7,597 nucleotides of DNA. It comes from Archangium sp. Lineage in GTDB: Bacteria > Myxococcota > Myxococcia > Myxococcales > Myxococcaceae. A program made the position numbers and the translations under genes. The notes below the pieces were generated by a model. The model did no database searches. It worked only from the letters and a program-made list of their open reading frames with translations, and had not been told where the DNA came from. Positions 6,625 to 7,597 of the stretch are shown in pieces. Each line of letters starts with the position of its first letter. Within the stretch, counting starts at the first letter, position 1. Where the stretch lies: assembly GCA_016793525.1 (NCBI GenBank), contig JAEUJT010000004.1, positions 1 through 7,597 on the forward strand, read 5' to 3'.

Positions 6625-7034
6625 CAGTGGCGCAGGCGGGTCTGCAGCAACTCGGCGAAGGCCCCCAGCGCGTCGGTGGCGGTGAACACACCGACCACCT
6701 TGCCGTTGTCGACCACCACCGCGGAGCCGAACTTCTTGCGTGCCATCTCCTCGACCACCTCGTCGACGGGCGCGGCGGGGCTGACCGTGTAGACCTGCCG
6801 CGTCATCACCGCGCTGGCCTTCGTGGTCGACACGTCACCGGAAAAGAGCGCCTCGAGGCGGAACAAGTCGCCATCGGAGATGACGCCGATGCACCGGTCG
6901 CCTTCACAGACTGGCAGGTGGCGAATGTTCAGCTCGCGCATCACGTCGTGCGCCTGCTTCACGGTGGCGTCGGGCGACACGACCTTCGGCGAGGTGGTCA
7001 TGAACTTCTGAATCGGCGGAATGGATTTGCTCAT
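6624..7034 (-). CDS. two-CBS-domain protein
   Basis: This 136-residue soluble protein consists of a tandem pair of CBS domains (about 12-62 and 77-127), the kind of module that usually binds adenine nucleotides and senses energy state or regulates a partner. Recognisable parts are FMTTSPKVVSPDATVKQAHDVM (11-32), HLPVCEGDRCIGVISDGDLFRL (39-60, with the GxISDGD nucleotide-contact motif), VMTRQVYTVSPAAPVDEVV (77-94) and SAVVVDNGKVVGVFTATD (104-121). No catalytic domain is attached, so the partner is unknown. I start at the ATG at 7034 because the CBS pattern begins right after it; in-frame codons up to 7130 give an Arg-rich, non-conserved leader. An alternative ATG at 7061 would add nine residues. 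Ribosome-binding-site support is poor for both. It converges with the phospholipase gene across 6 bases. Confidence 0.88.
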   Translation of the reverse strand: MSKSIPPIQKFMTTSPKVVSPDATVKQAHDVMRELNIRHLPVCEGDRCIGVISDGDLFRLEALFSGDVSTTKASAVMTRQVYTVSPAAPVDEVVEEMARKKFGSAVVVDNGKVVGVFTATDALGAFAELLQTRLRH

Positions 7035-7046
7035 GGTGCGCCGCTC
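7033..7046. repeat. 14-bp direct repeat, copy 1 (at the CBS gene start codon)
   Basis: ATGGTGCGCCGCTC here is identical to 7131-7144, 98 bases away. On the - strand this copy reads GAGCGGCGCACCAT and covers the region directly upstream of the CBS gene's ATG and most of that codon. Confidence 0.6.
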
Positions 7047-7123
7047 AGTTCCAAGGGGCATGCCAAGGGCGTCGCCCGCGCCGGAGCGCCTGCGCCCGCA
7101 ACGGGTGCGTCGGCACGCGCGTT

Positions 7124-7140
7124 GGCGCAAATGGTGCGCC
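7124..7140 (-). terminator. hairpin just after the lipoxygenase-like gene
   Basis: GGCGCA (7124-7129) and TGCGCC (7135-7140) form a perfect 6-bp stem with a 5-base loop, 11 bases beyond the stop codon of the - strand lipoxygenase-like gene. It could slow or end transcription or protect the 3' end. No T-run follows on the - strand, so it is not a standard intrinsic terminator. Half of the stem lies within copy 2 of the 14-bp repeat. Confidence 0.3.
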
Positions 7141-7144
7141 GCTC
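7131..7144. repeat. 14-bp direct repeat, copy 2 (downstream of the lipoxygenase-like gene)
   Basis: Identical over 14 bases to 7033-7046; the match ends sharply at both sides. This copy forms one arm of the hairpin at 7124-7140. Confidence 0.6.
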
Positions 7145-7151
7145 GCCTCTC

Positions 7152-7597
7152 TCAGAGACAGACCGATTGGATCATCTGCTCGGCGGGCACCAGCGCGCGG
7201 CGCTCCGAGGTCAGGCGCGCGTCGAGTTCGAGCAGCTCGCGCTTGAGGGTCTGCGCGGCGGCGTGTGGAGCGCTGCCAGGCTCGAAGGCGTACGCGTCGA
7301 CGTTGAGCAGCCGCTGGTCGAGGCCCGGGTGCGCGTTGAAGGTGACGAAGGTCTTCAAGAAGTTACGCGTCTTCCACCGGTCCCACGCGCTGACGTGGCG
7401 CGCGGTGAAGGTGCGGCGCAGCGTGCGGGGAACACGCATGAAGCCGTGCCGCATCGCCGCGTCGAAGTAGGTCAGGTGATCAGCCGTGTGCACGACGCTC
7501 GCTTGCCAGAGCAGCACGGCGAGCGCCTTGGCGCGCGGAATGGCGTCGAACCCGGGCAGCTCCGCGGAGACGCCAGCCACCAGCTCGTTCCACGCGG
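7152..7597 (-). CDS. C-terminal part of a lipoxygenase-like protein (5' end outside window)
   Basis: The frame stays open to the window edge, so about 148 C-terminal residues are seen, beginning AWNELVAGVSAELPGF. Lipoxygenases are non-heme iron dioxygenases that peroxidise polyunsaturated fatty acids. The match lies in order: ELPGF..IPRAKALAVLLWQASVVHTADH corresponds to the helix giving two iron ligands, with His-x3-His as in mammalian 15-lipoxygenase (plant enzymes have His-x3-Asn); FMRVPRTLR corresponds to the following P-N-x-P...R-P region; LKRELLELDARL and the tail AEQMIQSVCL align with the ending of lipoxygenases (...ENSVAI in human 15-lipoxygenase). The final residue is Leu instead of the usual Ile whose carboxylate binds iron. 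The other iron-binding His pair and most of the protein lie outside the window, so activity cannot be judged. A GTG at 7580 is not the real start, since the match continues upstream of it. The assignment is from memory of family patterns. Confidence 0.6.
   Translation of the reverse strand, partial: AWNELVAGVSAELPGFDAIPRAKALAVLLWQASVVHTADHLTYFDAAMRHGFMRVPRTLRRTFTARHVSAWDRWKTRNFLKTFVTFNAHPGLDQRLLNVDAYAFEPGSAPHAAAQTLKRELLELDARLTSERRALVPAEQMIQSVCL

Overview
The window most likely comes from a myxobacterium (Myxococcota). It is GC-rich with strong G/C preference at third codon positions. The first gene ends in a MYXO-CTERM type sorting tail (Gly-Cys-Gly-Cys, hydrophobic stretch, Arg cluster) preceded by an Asp/Ala/Gly/Pro linker, a combination typical of myxobacterial surface proteins. 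The region is gene-dense: nine protein genes, two cut by the window edges, and no RNA genes, insertion sequences or CRISPR arrays that I can see.

Left block (1-1317, + strand): the C-terminal 297 residues of a secreted, surface-anchored protein, possibly a zinc metallopeptidase, followed after 3 bases by a small three-helix membrane protein of unknown function. One base further begins a convergent two-gene unit (1319-3126, - strand): a POT/PTR-family proton-coupled peptide transporter and a UPF0158-family protein, with stop and start codons overlapping as ATGA.

Middle block (3295-6617, + strand): divergent from the transporter across about 160 bases lies a probable operon. It encodes an ECF sigma factor, an overlapping membrane-bound zinc-finger anti-sigma factor, and a 745-residue NTE-type protein with two cyclic-nucleotide-binding-like domains, a middle alpha/beta region and a C-terminal patatin phospholipase domain. 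The layout suggests that an envelope signal is linked to phospholipid turnover.

Right block (6624-7597, - strand): a two-CBS-domain protein converges on the phospholipase gene with a 6-base gap. Upstream of it on the same strand is the C-terminal end of a protein that resembles lipoxygenases (HxxxH iron-ligand pair and the conserved C-terminal tail), but ending in Leu where lipoxygenases usually have Ile.

No completely new system is evident. The points most worth following are the sigma/anti-sigma/phospholipase operon beside a lipoxygenase-like gene (a possible lipid-oxidation module), the middle domain of the phospholipase, which reads like a MinD/ParA fold without its P-loop, and a repeated 14-mer that could form alternative RNA structures at the start of the CBS gene.
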